From Caulobacter sp. CCUG 60055 (lineage in GTDB: Bacteria; Pseudomonadota; Alphaproteobacteria; Caulobacterales; Caulobacteraceae), in the NCBI RefSeq assembly GCF_022750545.1, contig NZ_PUIC01000001.1, positions 620,001 to 684,000 on the forward strand: DNA of 64,000 bases, read 5' to 3'. Position 1 is the stretch's first letter. Every line of letters begins with the position of its first letter. Positions 25,573-32,976 of the stretch are shown in pieces. The translations under genes and the position numbers were made by a program. The notes under the pieces are model-generated. The model worked only from the letters and a program-made list of their open reading frames with translations. It was not told the DNA's origin and made no database searches.

Positions 25573-26248
25573 GCCCTTGATCCATCTGATCGACGACGAC
25601 GACGCCGTTCGCGGCGCCCTGCAGTTCCTGCTCGAGACCGAAGGCCTGAAGGTGCGGACCTATCCCGACGCGGAAGCCTTCCTCGACCAGATCCGCATGA
25701 ACGGCGCCGGCTGCGTCGTCACCGACATCCGCATGCCTGGCATGAGCGGGTTGGAGCTGATCGAGCGACTCAGGGCGCTGCATATCCACCTGCCAGTCGT
25801 CGTCATCACCGGCCACGGCGACGTCCCCTTGGCCATCCAGGCCATGCAGGCCGGCGTCATGGATTTCCTGGAAAAGCCGTTCGACGACGAACGGCTGCTG
25901 ACGGCCGTGCGCGGGGCGTTGAACGAAGGTCAGGCCCGCATGCGTCAAACGCAGCTACGCGAAGAGGTCGAGGCGCGGCTGGCCGCCCTGTCGGCCCGCG
26001 AGCGTCAAGTGCTGGAGGGCGTGGTCGCTGGTCAGGTCAACAAGGTCATAGCCCACGCCCTTGGCATCAGCATGCGCACCGTCGAGGTCTATCGGGCCAA
26101 CCTGATGAGCAAGATGCGCGCCGAGAGCCTGTCGGACCTCGTGCGGATGACCTTGATGGCCAACGGCCTGGCGGCGGGGGAAGCCGGAACGACCCAGACG
26201 CCTGCGAAGATTGAGCCGCATCAAGGCCCTCGCCTGCCGCAGGCCTAG
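25562..26248 (+). CDS. fixJ: Response regulator FixJ
   Basis: A 228-residue two-domain regulator. The receiver has the acidic pocket LIDDDDAV, phospho-acceptor Asp55 ([12 protein letters not shown]), Thr in [10 protein letters not shown] and Lys in FLEKPFDDE. The LuxR/NarL-type helix-turn-helix (about 150-205) contains [19 protein letters not shown] and [14 protein letters not shown], close to rhizobial FixJ. It is translated from within the end of fixL. The last codons contain a FNR/FixK-type box that precedes the next gene. Confidence 0.92.
   Translation: MPHEPLIHLIDDDDAVRGALQFLLETEGLKVRTYPDAEAFLDQIRMNGAGCVVTDIRMPGMSGLELIERLRALHIHLPVVVITGHGDVPLAIQAMQAGVMDFLEKPFDDERLLTAVRGALNEGQARMRQTQLREEVEARLAALSARERQVLEGVVAGQVNKVIAHALGISMRTVEVYRANLMSKMRAESLSDLVRMTLMANGLAAGEAGTTQTPAKIEPHQGPRLPQA
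26211..26224. promoter_or_regulatory. FNR/FixK-type box inside the 3' end of fixJ
   Basis: TTGAGCCGCATCAA matches TTGA-N6-TCAA. Although it is within coding sequence, its centre is about 70 nt upstream of the receiver-domain gene at 26288, the same spacing as the intergenic boxes, so it may be a real promoter element giving feedback control. Confidence 0.6.
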
Positions 26249-26287
26249 TTTGAACATCGGGTTTTCGGCGAAGAGACTTATCCATTC

Positions 26288-26740
26288 ATGTCAGCGCCGT
26301 CGCGGGCCGCCCCGCCCTCCCCCGCCTCTTCCGACCTTCCTGCGAAGCCTGCACGCCCCGTGGTGATCGTCGTCGATGACGATCCCGCCTTGCTGAGAGC
26401 GCTGGAATTCTCGCTCGGCCTGGAAGGTTTTCGCGTCCGCGCCTACGGCTCTGGAATAGACCTGTTGGCCGACGCCGTGGCGATCGAAGACGCCTGCCTG
26501 GTGCTGGACTATCGCCTGCCCGGCCTGGACGGCCTGGCCCTGCTCTATCGGCTGCGCCAGCGCGGCTGGCGGGGCCCCGCCGTCCTGATGACCAGTCATC
26601 CGACCGCGAGGCTGCGCGCCGCCGCCGCCGCCGCCGCCGGCATCATCGAAAAGCCGCTGGTCTCGGATGACCTGCTCGACTGGATCCGGGCGGCCAGCCG
26701 GCCGTCCGGATCCAGTCCCCCAGCCTCGATCAGCGGCTGA
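26288..26740 (+). CDS. Stand-alone receiver-domain protein next to fixLJ
   Basis: A 150-residue protein with one receiver domain (about 23-140) and no output domain: acidic DDDP near residue 31, phospho-acceptor Asp74 (VLDYRLPGLDG), Thr/Ser in LMTSHP and Lys in IIEKPL. In Caulobacter a single-domain receiver, FixT, inhibits FixL; this protein is placed and regulated like FixT. However FixT binds an iron-sulfur cluster through several cysteines, while this one has a single Cys (EDACLV), so it is not a simple orthologue. A FNR/FixK-type box about 70 nt upstream suggests a feedback loop. It overlaps the end of the convergent Usp gene by 11 bases. Confidence 0.8.
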   Translation: MSAPSRAAPPSPASSDLPAKPARPVVIVVDDDPALLRALEFSLGLEGFRVRAYGSGIDLLADAVAIEDACLVLDYRLPGLDGLALLYRLRQRGWRGPAVLMTSHPTARLRAAAAAAAGIIEKPLVSDDLLDWIRAASRPSGSSPPASISG

Positions 26741-27551
26741 ACAGCACGAACTTGGTCGAAGCCGCGATCAGGTCTTCTGTGACGCCGCCCAGCGCCCATT
26801 CGCGCACGCGCGAGTGCCCATAGGCGCCGATGACCAGCAGGTCGGCTCCGTGGCGGCTGCAGGCGCTCTCCAGGTTCTCGGCGATGCTCGTTTCGCTGCG
26901 GGCGACAACCTCGGCCTCGACGGCGACCCCATGACGGGCGAGGCGCTTGACGACGGCCTGCATCAGCCCCGCATCGGCGGCGACGCCGCTTTCGTTGATT
27001 TCGACCAGATGCACGCTGTGAGCGCGCATCAAGAACGGCAGGGCGTCGGCGATCGCCCGCCGGGCCTCACGGGCGTCCTTCCAGCCGATCACCACATGGC
27101 TGGCCTTGAGCGAACCGCCGCCGGTCGGCGGCAGCAGCACCGGACAGCCGCATTCCATGACCACGTCGCCGGGCTTGGCGCTGAAGGCCGGATCGCTTCG
27201 CCCGACCGGGCGGTCGGCGACCACCAGGTCGGCGCCGGCGGCCTGGCTGGCGATCACCTGATCGGGGAAGTCCAGCCGTGAAATCCAGAACGCGCCGCCA
27301 GGAACATCGGCGGCCAGATCGCGGAAACGGGCATGAGCGGCCGTGATGTCCTGATCGATGGCCTCGCGCAACCCCTGGATCAAGGAGCCGTCGACATAGG
27401 CGAACTCGGCGCCGACCACCGGGCGGAAGGCTTCGGCTCCGACGCCCAGCACGGCGGCGTCGAACATGCCCGCCACCTCGACGGCGAGACGGATACGGCG
27501 ATCGGTCTGTTCGCCAGGCTCGGCGTGGACGAGAATGGTCTTATAGGACAT
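26730..27551 (-). CDS. Tandem universal stress protein (UspA family)
   Basis: A 273-residue protein of two Usp domains (about 1-140 and 150-273). The second has the clearest nucleotide-binding pattern, LLVIGAYGHSRVREWALGGVTEDLI, similar to the G-x2-G-x9-G-(S/T) ATP motif but with the end altered. The first is degenerate. Tandem Usps are induced by stress and bind ATP/AMP or small ligands. A box with one mismatch is centred about 70 nt upstream. Two further tandem Usps are encoded at 31268 and 32131. Confidence 0.9.
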   Translation of the reverse strand: MSYKTILVHAEPGEQTDRRIRLAVEVAGMFDAAVLGVGAEAFRPVVGAEFAYVDGSLIQGLREAIDQDITAAHARFRDLAADVPGGAFWISRLDFPDQVIASQAAGADLVVADRPVGRSDPAFSAKPGDVVMECGCPVLLPPTGGGSLKASHVVIGWKDAREARRAIADALPFLMRAHSVHLVEINESGVAADAGLMQAVVKRLARHGVAVEAEVVARSETSIAENLESACSRHGADLLVIGAYGHSRVREWALGGVTEDLIAASTKFVLFSR

Positions 27552-27614
27552 GGCGGCGGCCCCGTTTGCGGTGGATCGAACCTCGCCAGCGTGACGCCCC
27601 GGGCCAGGGGCGAT

Positions 27615-27628
27615 ATGATCTGGATCAA
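27615..27628. promoter_or_regulatory. FNR/FixK-type box with one mismatch
   Basis: ATGATCTGGATCAA (first T replaced by A). Centre about 70 nt upstream of the Usp gene start at 27551 on the minus strand. Confidence 0.6.
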
Positions 27629-27643
27629 CCCGGCGCCCGGTCC

Positions 27644-28627
27644 CTATGGAACAAGCACGGCCGCCCCCTGGAAGCGGCCGCGCCGAAGGTCATCCAGGGC
27701 CTGGTTCGCGGCCGCCAAAGGGTAGACGACCGGCGCGGTGACCACGCCGGCCCGACGCGCGACGGGCAGAAAATCATCTCCGTCCCGACGGGTCAGGTTG
27801 GCGACCGAAACCACCTCGCGCTCCTCCCACAACAGCGAATAGGGGAAGGACGGGATGTCGCTCATATGAACGCCGGCGCAGACGACCCGGCCGCCCTTGC
27901 GCACCTGGGCGAGCGCGAGCGGAACCAGGTCTCCGGCCGGGGCGAACAGGATCGCCGCGTCCAGCGGCGCAGGCGGAGCCTGGTCCGAGCCGCCGGCCCA
28001 GACCGCCCCCAGCGTCCGGGCGAAACCCTGGGCGGCCTCGTCGCCGGGACGCGTGAAGGCGTAGACCGTGCGCCCCTGCCAGCGGGCGACCTGAGCGACG
28101 ATGTGGGCGGCCGCCCCGAAACCGTAGAGTCCCAGACGCCAGGCGTTCCCCGCCCTGACCAGCGATCGCCAGCCGATCAGTCCGGCGCACAGGAGCGGCG
28201 CCAGGGCCGTGTCCTCTCCCTCTTCGCCCAAGGGAAACACGAAGCGCGCGTCCGCGACGGTCGCGGTGGCGAAGCCGCCGGGGCGGGTGTAGCCGGTGAA
28301 CAGGGGCGCATCGCACAGGTTTTCGCGACCGGCGCGACAATAGGCGCAACACCCGCAGACATGGCCGAGCCAGGGCACGCCGACCCGCTGCCCCAGCTCC
28401 AGTTCCTCTACGCCCTCTCCCAAGGCGTCGATGCGGCCGACGATCTCGTGCCCTGGGATCACCGGCGGCCGCACGGCCGGCAACTCGCCGTCGACCACGT
28501 GCAGGTCGGTGCGGCACACCCCGCAGGCCAGCACGCGTAAGCGCACTTCGTACGGCCCGGGCTCGGGATCGGGCGACCGGGTCTCCACCAGCGGTCGGCC
28601 GATCGCCGTCAGCGTCATGGCGCGCAT
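27644..28627 (-). CDS. Zinc-dependent alcohol dehydrogenase, AdhA/MDR type
   Basis: A 327-residue medium-chain dehydrogenase. Catalytic zinc site: CGVCRTDLHVVDGELP and GHEIVG; structural zinc cysteines CGCCAYCRAGRENLC. The Rossmann domain begins LGLYGFGAAAHIVAQVA. The pattern is that of bacterial zinc-binding alcohol dehydrogenases of the LIGW type (CAGLIGWRSL), which oxidise primary alcohols or reduce aldehydes with NAD(H), useful for redox balance without oxygen. It follows the PNPOx-like gene by 20 bases on the same strand, so the box at 29191 probably drives both. ATG 28627 has GGAG upstream. Confidence 0.9.
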   Translation of the reverse strand: MRAMTLTAIGRPLVETRSPDPEPGPYEVRLRVLACGVCRTDLHVVDGELPAVRPPVIPGHEIVGRIDALGEGVEELELGQRVGVPWLGHVCGCCAYCRAGRENLCDAPLFTGYTRPGGFATATVADARFVFPLGEEGEDTALAPLLCAGLIGWRSLVRAGNAWRLGLYGFGAAAHIVAQVARWQGRTVYAFTRPGDEAAQGFARTLGAVWAGGSDQAPPAPLDAAILFAPAGDLVPLALAQVRKGGRVVCAGVHMSDIPSFPYSLLWEEREVVSVANLTRRDGDDFLPVARRAGVVTAPVVYPLAAANQALDDLRRGRFQGAAVLVP

Positions 28628-28647
28628 TTCGCCGCTCCATATCGGAC

Positions 28648-29127
28648 CTAGGCGCGGAGCGCGATCAGTCGCTCGTGCTCGCCGACCTGCAGCAGATCGG
28701 TTCTGCCGAAGCCCTTTCGATAATCGAGCACCGAGATCACGGTGGGAACGATCTCGAAGAAGGCCAGGGGCGTCTCGCCGAGACTGACGTACTGAGCGGT
28801 CTCGCTGAACTTGTCGAAGAATAGCGACACCACGTGATCGGTCTCGTCGCCGTCGATCAGCCGCCGGGCGGTCCCCGTCATCGACAGGCCCCGTATCTCG
28901 CCCCAGTCGGCGTAGGGCAGGTTGATGGTCAGCGCCACCCGCGGATCGCGCGCCAGATTGGCCGCCTTCTGGGACGAGGCCGCGCACCCGAAATAGAGGC
29001 GCAGGCCGTCGCTGGCGTAACTGACCGTGGTCGCCTGGGGACCGCCGTCGGGCCGCAGGGTGGCGAGGGTCAGGTCCGTCCCCTCGTGCAGGATGGCCAG
29101 GACCTCTTCCTTCAGGCTCATGCCCAT
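28648..29127 (-). CDS. Pyridoxamine 5'-phosphate oxidase-fold flavin-binding protein
   Basis: A 159-residue split-barrel protein of the PNPOx-like family. The N-terminal half shows TLATLRPDGGPQATTVSYASDG, a strand pair that binds flavin phosphate, and AANLARDPRVALTINLP. It lacks the C-terminal residues of true PdxH, so a role as an FMN or F420-type reductase, or a general redox protein, is more likely than vitamin B6 synthesis. It is first in a unit with the alcohol dehydrogenase gene, with AGGGAG before ATG 29127 and a FNR/FixK-type box about 70 nt upstream. A distant paralogue lies at 46395. Confidence 0.85.
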   Translation of the reverse strand: MGMSLKEEVLAILHEGTDLTLATLRPDGGPQATTVSYASDGLRLYFGCAASSQKAANLARDPRVALTINLPYADWGEIRGLSMTGTARRLIDGDETDHVVSLFFDKFSETAQYVSLGETPLAFFEIVPTVISVLDYRKGFGRTDLLQVGEHERLIALRA

Positions 29128-29190
29128 CGGCGTTCTCCCTGAATTTCACATGGGGCAGGCTCTATCTGGCCGCTGCGGGAGCCTTCCGCC

Positions 29191-29204
29191 TTGACCTGCA
29201 TCAA
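29191..29204. promoter_or_regulatory. FNR/FixK-type box
   Basis: TTGACCTGCATCAA. Centre about 70 nt upstream of the PNPOx-like gene start (29127, minus strand). Confidence 0.75.
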
Positions 29205-29259
29205 GTCCGCCGCCGGGCGGCAAGATCACCAAGCTCGACGGAAGGAACCGCGTTGGCGG

Positions 29260-29517
29260 TCAGCGCCGCCGTTCCCCATCGCGCGCCGACGGCTCCCGCG
29301 CCCCGGCGCGCGACGCAGCCGCCAGCCGATCCAGGCCAGCCAACTCGTCGCTCGCCTCGGCGAGCAGCCGCTCGACCAGAGCGCGTTCGGCTGGATCGTT
29401 GAGCGAGCACAACAATTCGCGATAGCGACGAATGTTCTGCGTCAGCACGAAGCGCTGCATGGAAACGTCGTCCAGGCATGGATGCGGCACCTTATCACTT
29501 GCCTTGGGTCGGCGCAT
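29260..29517 (-). CDS. Small helical conserved hypothetical protein
   Basis: A protein of up to 85 residues whose core, MQRFVLTQNIRRYRELL then AERALVERLLAEASDELAGL, follows a pattern seen in many short Alphaproteobacterial proteins (N-I-x-R-(F/Y)-x-x-L-L ... L-L-x-E). It is predicted to be two helices. Neither the ATG at 29517 nor the one at 29460 has a clear ribosome site; 29460 gives the conserved 66-residue core. It lies 21 bases after the alpha/beta hydrolase gene and is probably co-transcribed with it. Confidence 0.6.
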   Translation of the reverse strand: MRRPKASDKVPHPCLDDVSMQRFVLTQNIRRYRELLCSLNDPAERALVERLLAEASDELAGLDRLAAASRAGAREPSARDGERRR

Positions 29518-29538
29518 GCCCGACGACGCGCCAGATCG

Positions 29539-30252
29539 TCACATGCTGGTCATCTGGCGTCGCACAACGACCGGCCGGGGGCGAACCTGGCCGGCGCCGG
29601 CCTCGCCTGCCCGGGCGGCGGCGAACGACTGTCCGAACCAGTCGGCGGCCAGCGCGATCACCTGGTCCATGGCGCCGCGCTCGGCGAACAGGTGGGTCGC
29701 GCCCTCGATCACCGCCAGACGCGTCGAGGGGCCAAGCGCGCCCTGGGCCTGACGGTTCAGGTCCAGCACCTGCGGATCACGGGAGCCGACGATCAGCAGG
29801 GTCGGGGTCGCCAGCCGCGGCGGTCCTGCGAGGTCGGGACGCCCCCCGCGCGAGACCACCGCGGCCACGGGGCGTTGCGCCGCCGCGCGCAGGGCGGCCG
29901 CAGCGCCGACGCTCGCGCCGAACAGGCCGATGCTCAGCCGCTCCAGACCCGGCGTCTCGCGCGCCCAGTCGATGGCGCCGACCAGCCGGTTGGTCGGCAA
30001 GCCGACGTCGAAGGCGGCGCCGCGGACTGCGGCCTCGTTCGGGCGCAGCAGGTCGAACAATAGAACGGCCATGCCGCGTCCAGCCAAGGCGAAGGCGATC
30101 TTGCGGTTGCGGGGATTGAACCGGCTCGATCCGCCGCTATGGGCGAAAATCACCAGCCCCATGGGGTCCTTGGGGGCGATCAGGTCGCCGCGCAGATCGG
30201 CGGGGCCGATCCATACGCCGCTCTGGCTCGGCGGCATGGCCTTGCGCTCCAT
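29539..30252 (-). CDS. Alpha/beta hydrolase, dienelactone-hydrolase-like
   Basis: A 237-residue hydrolase with the nucleophile elbow LFGASVGAAAAL (G-x-S-x-G) near residue 113, an Asp in GSRDPQVLDLN and a His in GATHLFAERGAMDQV completing the triad. The start region LVIFAHSGGSSRFNPRNR is shared with its paralogue at 41628. This subgroup is often next to or fused to a phosphoribosyltransferase like the one at 20217. A FNR/FixK-type box is centred about 52 nt upstream. Substrate unknown. Confidence 0.88.
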   Translation of the reverse strand: MERKAMPPSQSGVWIGPADLRGDLIAPKDPMGLVIFAHSGGSSRFNPRNRKIAFALAGRGMAVLLFDLLRPNEAAVRGAAFDVGLPTNRLVGAIDWARETPGLERLSIGLFGASVGAAAALRAAAQRPVAAVVSRGGRPDLAGPPRLATPTLLIVGSRDPQVLDLNRQAQGALGPSTRLAVIEGATHLFAERGAMDQVIALAADWFGQSFAAARAGEAGAGQVRPRPVVVRRQMTSM

Positions 30253-30297
30253 CCAGCTTCATCGCACGCATTTCGACGGCTGGGCGGGGCTCGCGCC

Positions 30298-30311
30298 TTG
30301 ATCCGCCTCAA
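30298..30311. promoter_or_regulatory. FNR/FixK-type box
   Basis: TTGATCCGCCTCAA, centre about 52 nt upstream of the alpha/beta hydrolase start (30252, minus strand). Confidence 0.75.
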
Positions 30312-30364
30312 GGCGACTTCGATCCGCGCGCTCGAGGCGATGTTCGCAGCATCGCCGCGCAAGA

Positions 30365-30928
30365 TCAGCCCCGCAGCCAGCGGATATCGGGATCGCGCCT
30401 TCCCCGGGCCGGCGGCCAGACGGTCGGACGCCCCAGAATGATCGGCGCCACGGCCTTGGCGCGCCGGGGCGCGCCCAGTTCCCGCTTGGCTTGCGGCTGG
30501 TTCAGCCAGGCCGTGGCGAAACCGATCCAGCATGTGCCGATCCCCAAGGCCCGCGCCGCCAACATCAGGTTCTGCGCCGCCAGGCAGACGTCTTGCTCCG
30601 CCATCGGATCGGGGTTGTCGGCATAGATCGCCGCCAGAACCGGCGCTCCGTAGAAGATGTCGAAATCCGGGGCGGCGAGCATGCTGCGGGCCTCCTCGGG
30701 TCCGTCATCGGCTTCCAGCCGCGCCAGCATGAAGGCTTTGGCCCGCGCCGCGATCGAGGCGAGGCGCTCGCGATCGCTGACGATCACGAACAGCCAATCC
30801 TGACGGTTCATGGCGCTGGGAGCCTGAATCGCCGCATCGATCAGCACCCGGATCGTCGCCTCCTCGATGGCTTCAGGCAGGTATTCACGCACCGCGCGCC
30901 GCAGACGCATCGCCTCCAAAAGCTCCAC
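30365..30928 (-). CDS. Nitroreductase-family flavoprotein
   Basis: A 187-residue FMN-dependent protein: ELLEAMRLRRAVREYLPE at the start with the RxxRxY FMN-binding pattern, AIQAPSAMNRQDWLFVIV, and LMLAARALGIGTCWIGFA near residue 130. Such enzymes reduce nitro compounds, quinones or flavins. I chose the GTG at 30928, with GAGGT 7 nt upstream, because the protein then starts where the family starts; a longer frame from a TTG at 31045 has no ribosome site. The three-box cluster lies between this gene and the Usp gene on the other strand, at least 205 nt away, so its control by the boxes is uncertain. Confidence 0.87.
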   Translation of the reverse strand: MELLEAMRLRRAVREYLPEAIEEATIRVLIDAAIQAPSAMNRQDWLFVIVSDRERLASIAARAKAFMLARLEADDGPEEARSMLAAPDFDIFYGAPVLAAIYADNPDPMAEQDVCLAAQNLMLAARALGIGTCWIGFATAWLNQPQAKRELGAPRRAKAVAPIILGRPTVWPPARGRRDPDIRWLRG

Positions 30929-31133
30929 GTCGCACCTCGTTTCGAACTGATCTGAAAAGGGAAGCCCGCGCCGCCGGCCCCGGGGGCAGAACCAGTCGAC
31001 GCGAGCCCCGTCGGCTGCGACCCTGGCGAAGGGCTCTTCGTTCAAACGAGGTCACGCAGGAAGCGGTCTCGCCTGGCCTTCCCTTCCGCGTCCGCAGCGA
31101 CGATTCATCATCCCAGATCGACGGCGGCGCTCC

Positions 31134-31211
31134 TTGATCGGGATCAAGATCCCAGCCTCGCCGCGCCTTGAGCCGGGTCAAATCGCGCCGGATCGGGTTG
31201 AGTGGGGTCAA
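31134..31211. promoter_or_regulatory. Cluster of three FNR/FixK-type boxes
   Basis: Three sites in one promoter: TTGATCGGGATCAA (31134-31147, perfect palindrome), TTGAGCCGGGTCAA (31168-31181) and TTGAGTGGGGTCAA (31198-31211). Their centres are 34 and 30 bases apart, close to three helical turns, so bound dimers would lie on roughly the same face of the DNA. The last is centred about 63 nt upstream of the first usp gene. Together they probably control the usp-usp-NRAMP operon. Confidence 0.8.
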
Positions 31212-31267
31212 GGCGGCGAGCCTACCTGCCCGGCAGACTGGTCCAACCGTTCCGGAGGCTCCGCGCC

Positions 31268-32113
31268 ATGGATATCCGCGACATCCTGCTGTTTCTGCAC
31301 GCCGGCGCCCCCAGCGATCGGGCGATCGCCCTGGCCGCCGGCTGGGCCAAGGGTCACGGCGCGACCGTGACGGCCTGCTGCCTTTGCGCCGACCCGGCCC
31401 CGTCGAACGCCGATTGCTTCGCCATCGGCTTCGCCGGGGCCGCCGACGTCCTCGATCGCCGCATGGCTCGGATCGAAGCCGCCGGGCGTCCTGTCCAGGT
31501 TGCCCTGTGCGCCGCCGCCGCGGCGGCGGGGATCGTCGTCGATTGGGTCCTCCCGGACCCGAACGAGCCGCCCGAGGCGCTGGCCCTGCGAGCGCTGTTC
31601 TTCGACCTCGCCATCGTCCCGCGGGCGCCGGTCGACGACCATCCCGCGCGCGAGCTGGCCGAAGCCTTGGTCCTGCGCAGCGGCGCGCCCTGCGTGATCA
31701 CGCCGCAAACCCCCGCCGCCAAGGCCGTTTCAAACCCCTCCGGCCGGCGGATCGTGCTGGCCTGGAACGGCTCGCCCCCCGCCCGGCGCGCCATCGATGA
31801 CGCCTGGCCGCTGCTACGGCGCGCCGAGGCGGTGGAATTGCTGGTGCTGGGCGAGGACCCGCGCTGGCTGGACCATTGCCGCCCCGAGCAGATGCTGCGA
31901 CGACTGGAGCGGCATGGGGTTAGGGCCGAACTGCGCGTCTCGCCCCGCGACGGAGGGACCGCCGGTACGCTGGCGCAGGCCTGCGCCGAGTTCGGGGCCG
32001 ACCTGCTGGTCATGGGTGCCTACAGCCATCCTCGAGCGCGGGAAACGGTGCTGGGCGGGGCGACCCGCACCGTGCTGGCCGATTTCCCGATCCCGGTCCT
32101 GATGTCTCGCTAG
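31268..32113 (+). CDS. Tandem universal stress protein (UspA family)
   Basis: A 281-residue protein of two Usp domains. The second contains IVLAWNGSPPARRAIDDAWP at its start and ADLLVMGAYSHPRARETVLG near the end, a variant of the ATP-binding loop. The first domain is degenerate and has several cysteines (TACCLCADP). ATG 31268 is preceded by GGAGG at 9 nt. It is the first gene after the triple FNR/FixK-type box and is followed 17 bases later by a second tandem Usp gene and then the NRAMP-like transporter gene. Confidence 0.9.
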   Translation: MDIRDILLFLHAGAPSDRAIALAAGWAKGHGATVTACCLCADPAPSNADCFAIGFAGAADVLDRRMARIEAAGRPVQVALCAAAAAAGIVVDWVLPDPNEPPEALALRALFFDLAIVPRAPVDDHPARELAEALVLRSGAPCVITPQTPAAKAVSNPSGRRIVLAWNGSPPARRAIDDAWPLLRRAEAVELLVLGEDPRWLDHCRPEQMLRRLERHGVRAELRVSPRDGGTAGTLAQACAEFGADLLVMGAYSHPRARETVLGGATRTVLADFPIPVLMSR

Positions 32114-32130
32114 GCCTGGAGCGCGGACAG

Positions 32131-32961
32131 ATGTTCAAGGAAATCCTGGCGCACGTCGACGGCAGCGAGGCGGGCGCCGAGCGCCTGCGGTTCTGCAAAA
32201 GCCTCGCGGCCGCCTCCGCCGCGCGTCTCATGGGGTTGCATGTCCGTCCGCCCGTCGCCGTCAGGCCGATGGGACGGGCGACCGATCTGAACGCGCTGAT
32301 CGCCGCGTCGGAACATGAAATCGAGCGCGAAGCCGCCGCGTCCGCCGCACTGTTCCACTCGCTTCTGGAGGGCTCCGACCTGGAACACGAATGGCGCGAA
32401 AGGAGCGGCGATGTCGCCGCCGTGCTTTGCGCCGAAGCGGCCTACGCCGATCTTGTGGTCGTCGGTCAGTACGAATCCCAGTCGCCGCCCCATCAGCACC
32501 CCCTGCCCATATCCTTGTCCCTGGCGCTGCACAGCGGCCGCCCGACCCTGGTCATTCCGGCGGCCGCCAGGCCGCGCACGCCCTTCCGGACCGTCTTGAT
32601 CGCCTGGGAGCCGAGCGCCCAAAGCGCCAGGGCGGTGCACGACGCCCTGCCGCTTCTGGGCGAGGCCTCGATGGTGCGCATTCTGACGGTTTCCCAGACC
32701 ACGCACGCCGCCATGGCGGCCGACGCCGGCGTCAAGCTGAAGGCCCATCTCGAAAGACATGGCGTGCCAAACCTCTCGGTCATGGACCTCCGGTTCGACC
32801 TTCGCGACGAAAGGACCCTCGCCGAGCAGATTGGCGGCGGCGGGTTCGACCTTCTGGTCATGGGAGCCTATTCCCACCCCATGTGGCTGGAGTTCCTGTT
32901 CGGCGGCGCCACGCAGTCCCTTGCGCTCGGCTCCAGAACGCCTCTTCTGCTGTCCCATTGA
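32131..32961 (+). CDS. Tandem universal stress protein (UspA family)
   Basis: A 276-residue protein with two Usp domains: MFKEILAHVDGSEAGAERL at the start of the first, and VLIAWEPSAQSARAVHDALP and FDLLVMGAYSHPMWLEFLFG in the second. As in the preceding gene the terminal GAYSHP loop replaces the usual G-x2-G-x9-G ATP motif, so nucleotide binding may be altered. Second gene of the box-controlled operon. Confidence 0.9.
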   Translation: MFKEILAHVDGSEAGAERLRFCKSLAAASAARLMGLHVRPPVAVRPMGRATDLNALIAASEHEIEREAAASAALFHSLLEGSDLEHEWRERSGDVAAVLCAEAAYADLVVVGQYESQSPPHQHPLPISLSLALHSGRPTLVIPAAARPRTPFRTVLIAWEPSAQSARAVHDALPLLGEASMVRILTVSQTTHAAMAADAGVKLKAHLERHGVPNLSVMDLRFDLRDERTLAEQIGGGGFDLLVMGAYSHPMWLEFLFGGATQSLALGSRTPLLLSH

Positions 32962-32976
32962 ATTCGAGGATCGCCG

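Noticed and set aside
26618-26640. GCC trinucleotide run
   Set aside because: It encodes an alanine stretch in the receiver protein and is a normal effect of codon bias, not a regulatory repeat.
26288-26740. Naming the receiver protein FixT
   Set aside because: Location and control fit, but the cysteines needed for the FixT iron-sulfur cluster are missing, so only a FixT-like role is suggested.
30929-31045. N-terminal extension of the nitroreductase
   Set aside because: It would start at TTG with no ribosome site and adds residues not seen in the family; GTG 30928 has a good site.
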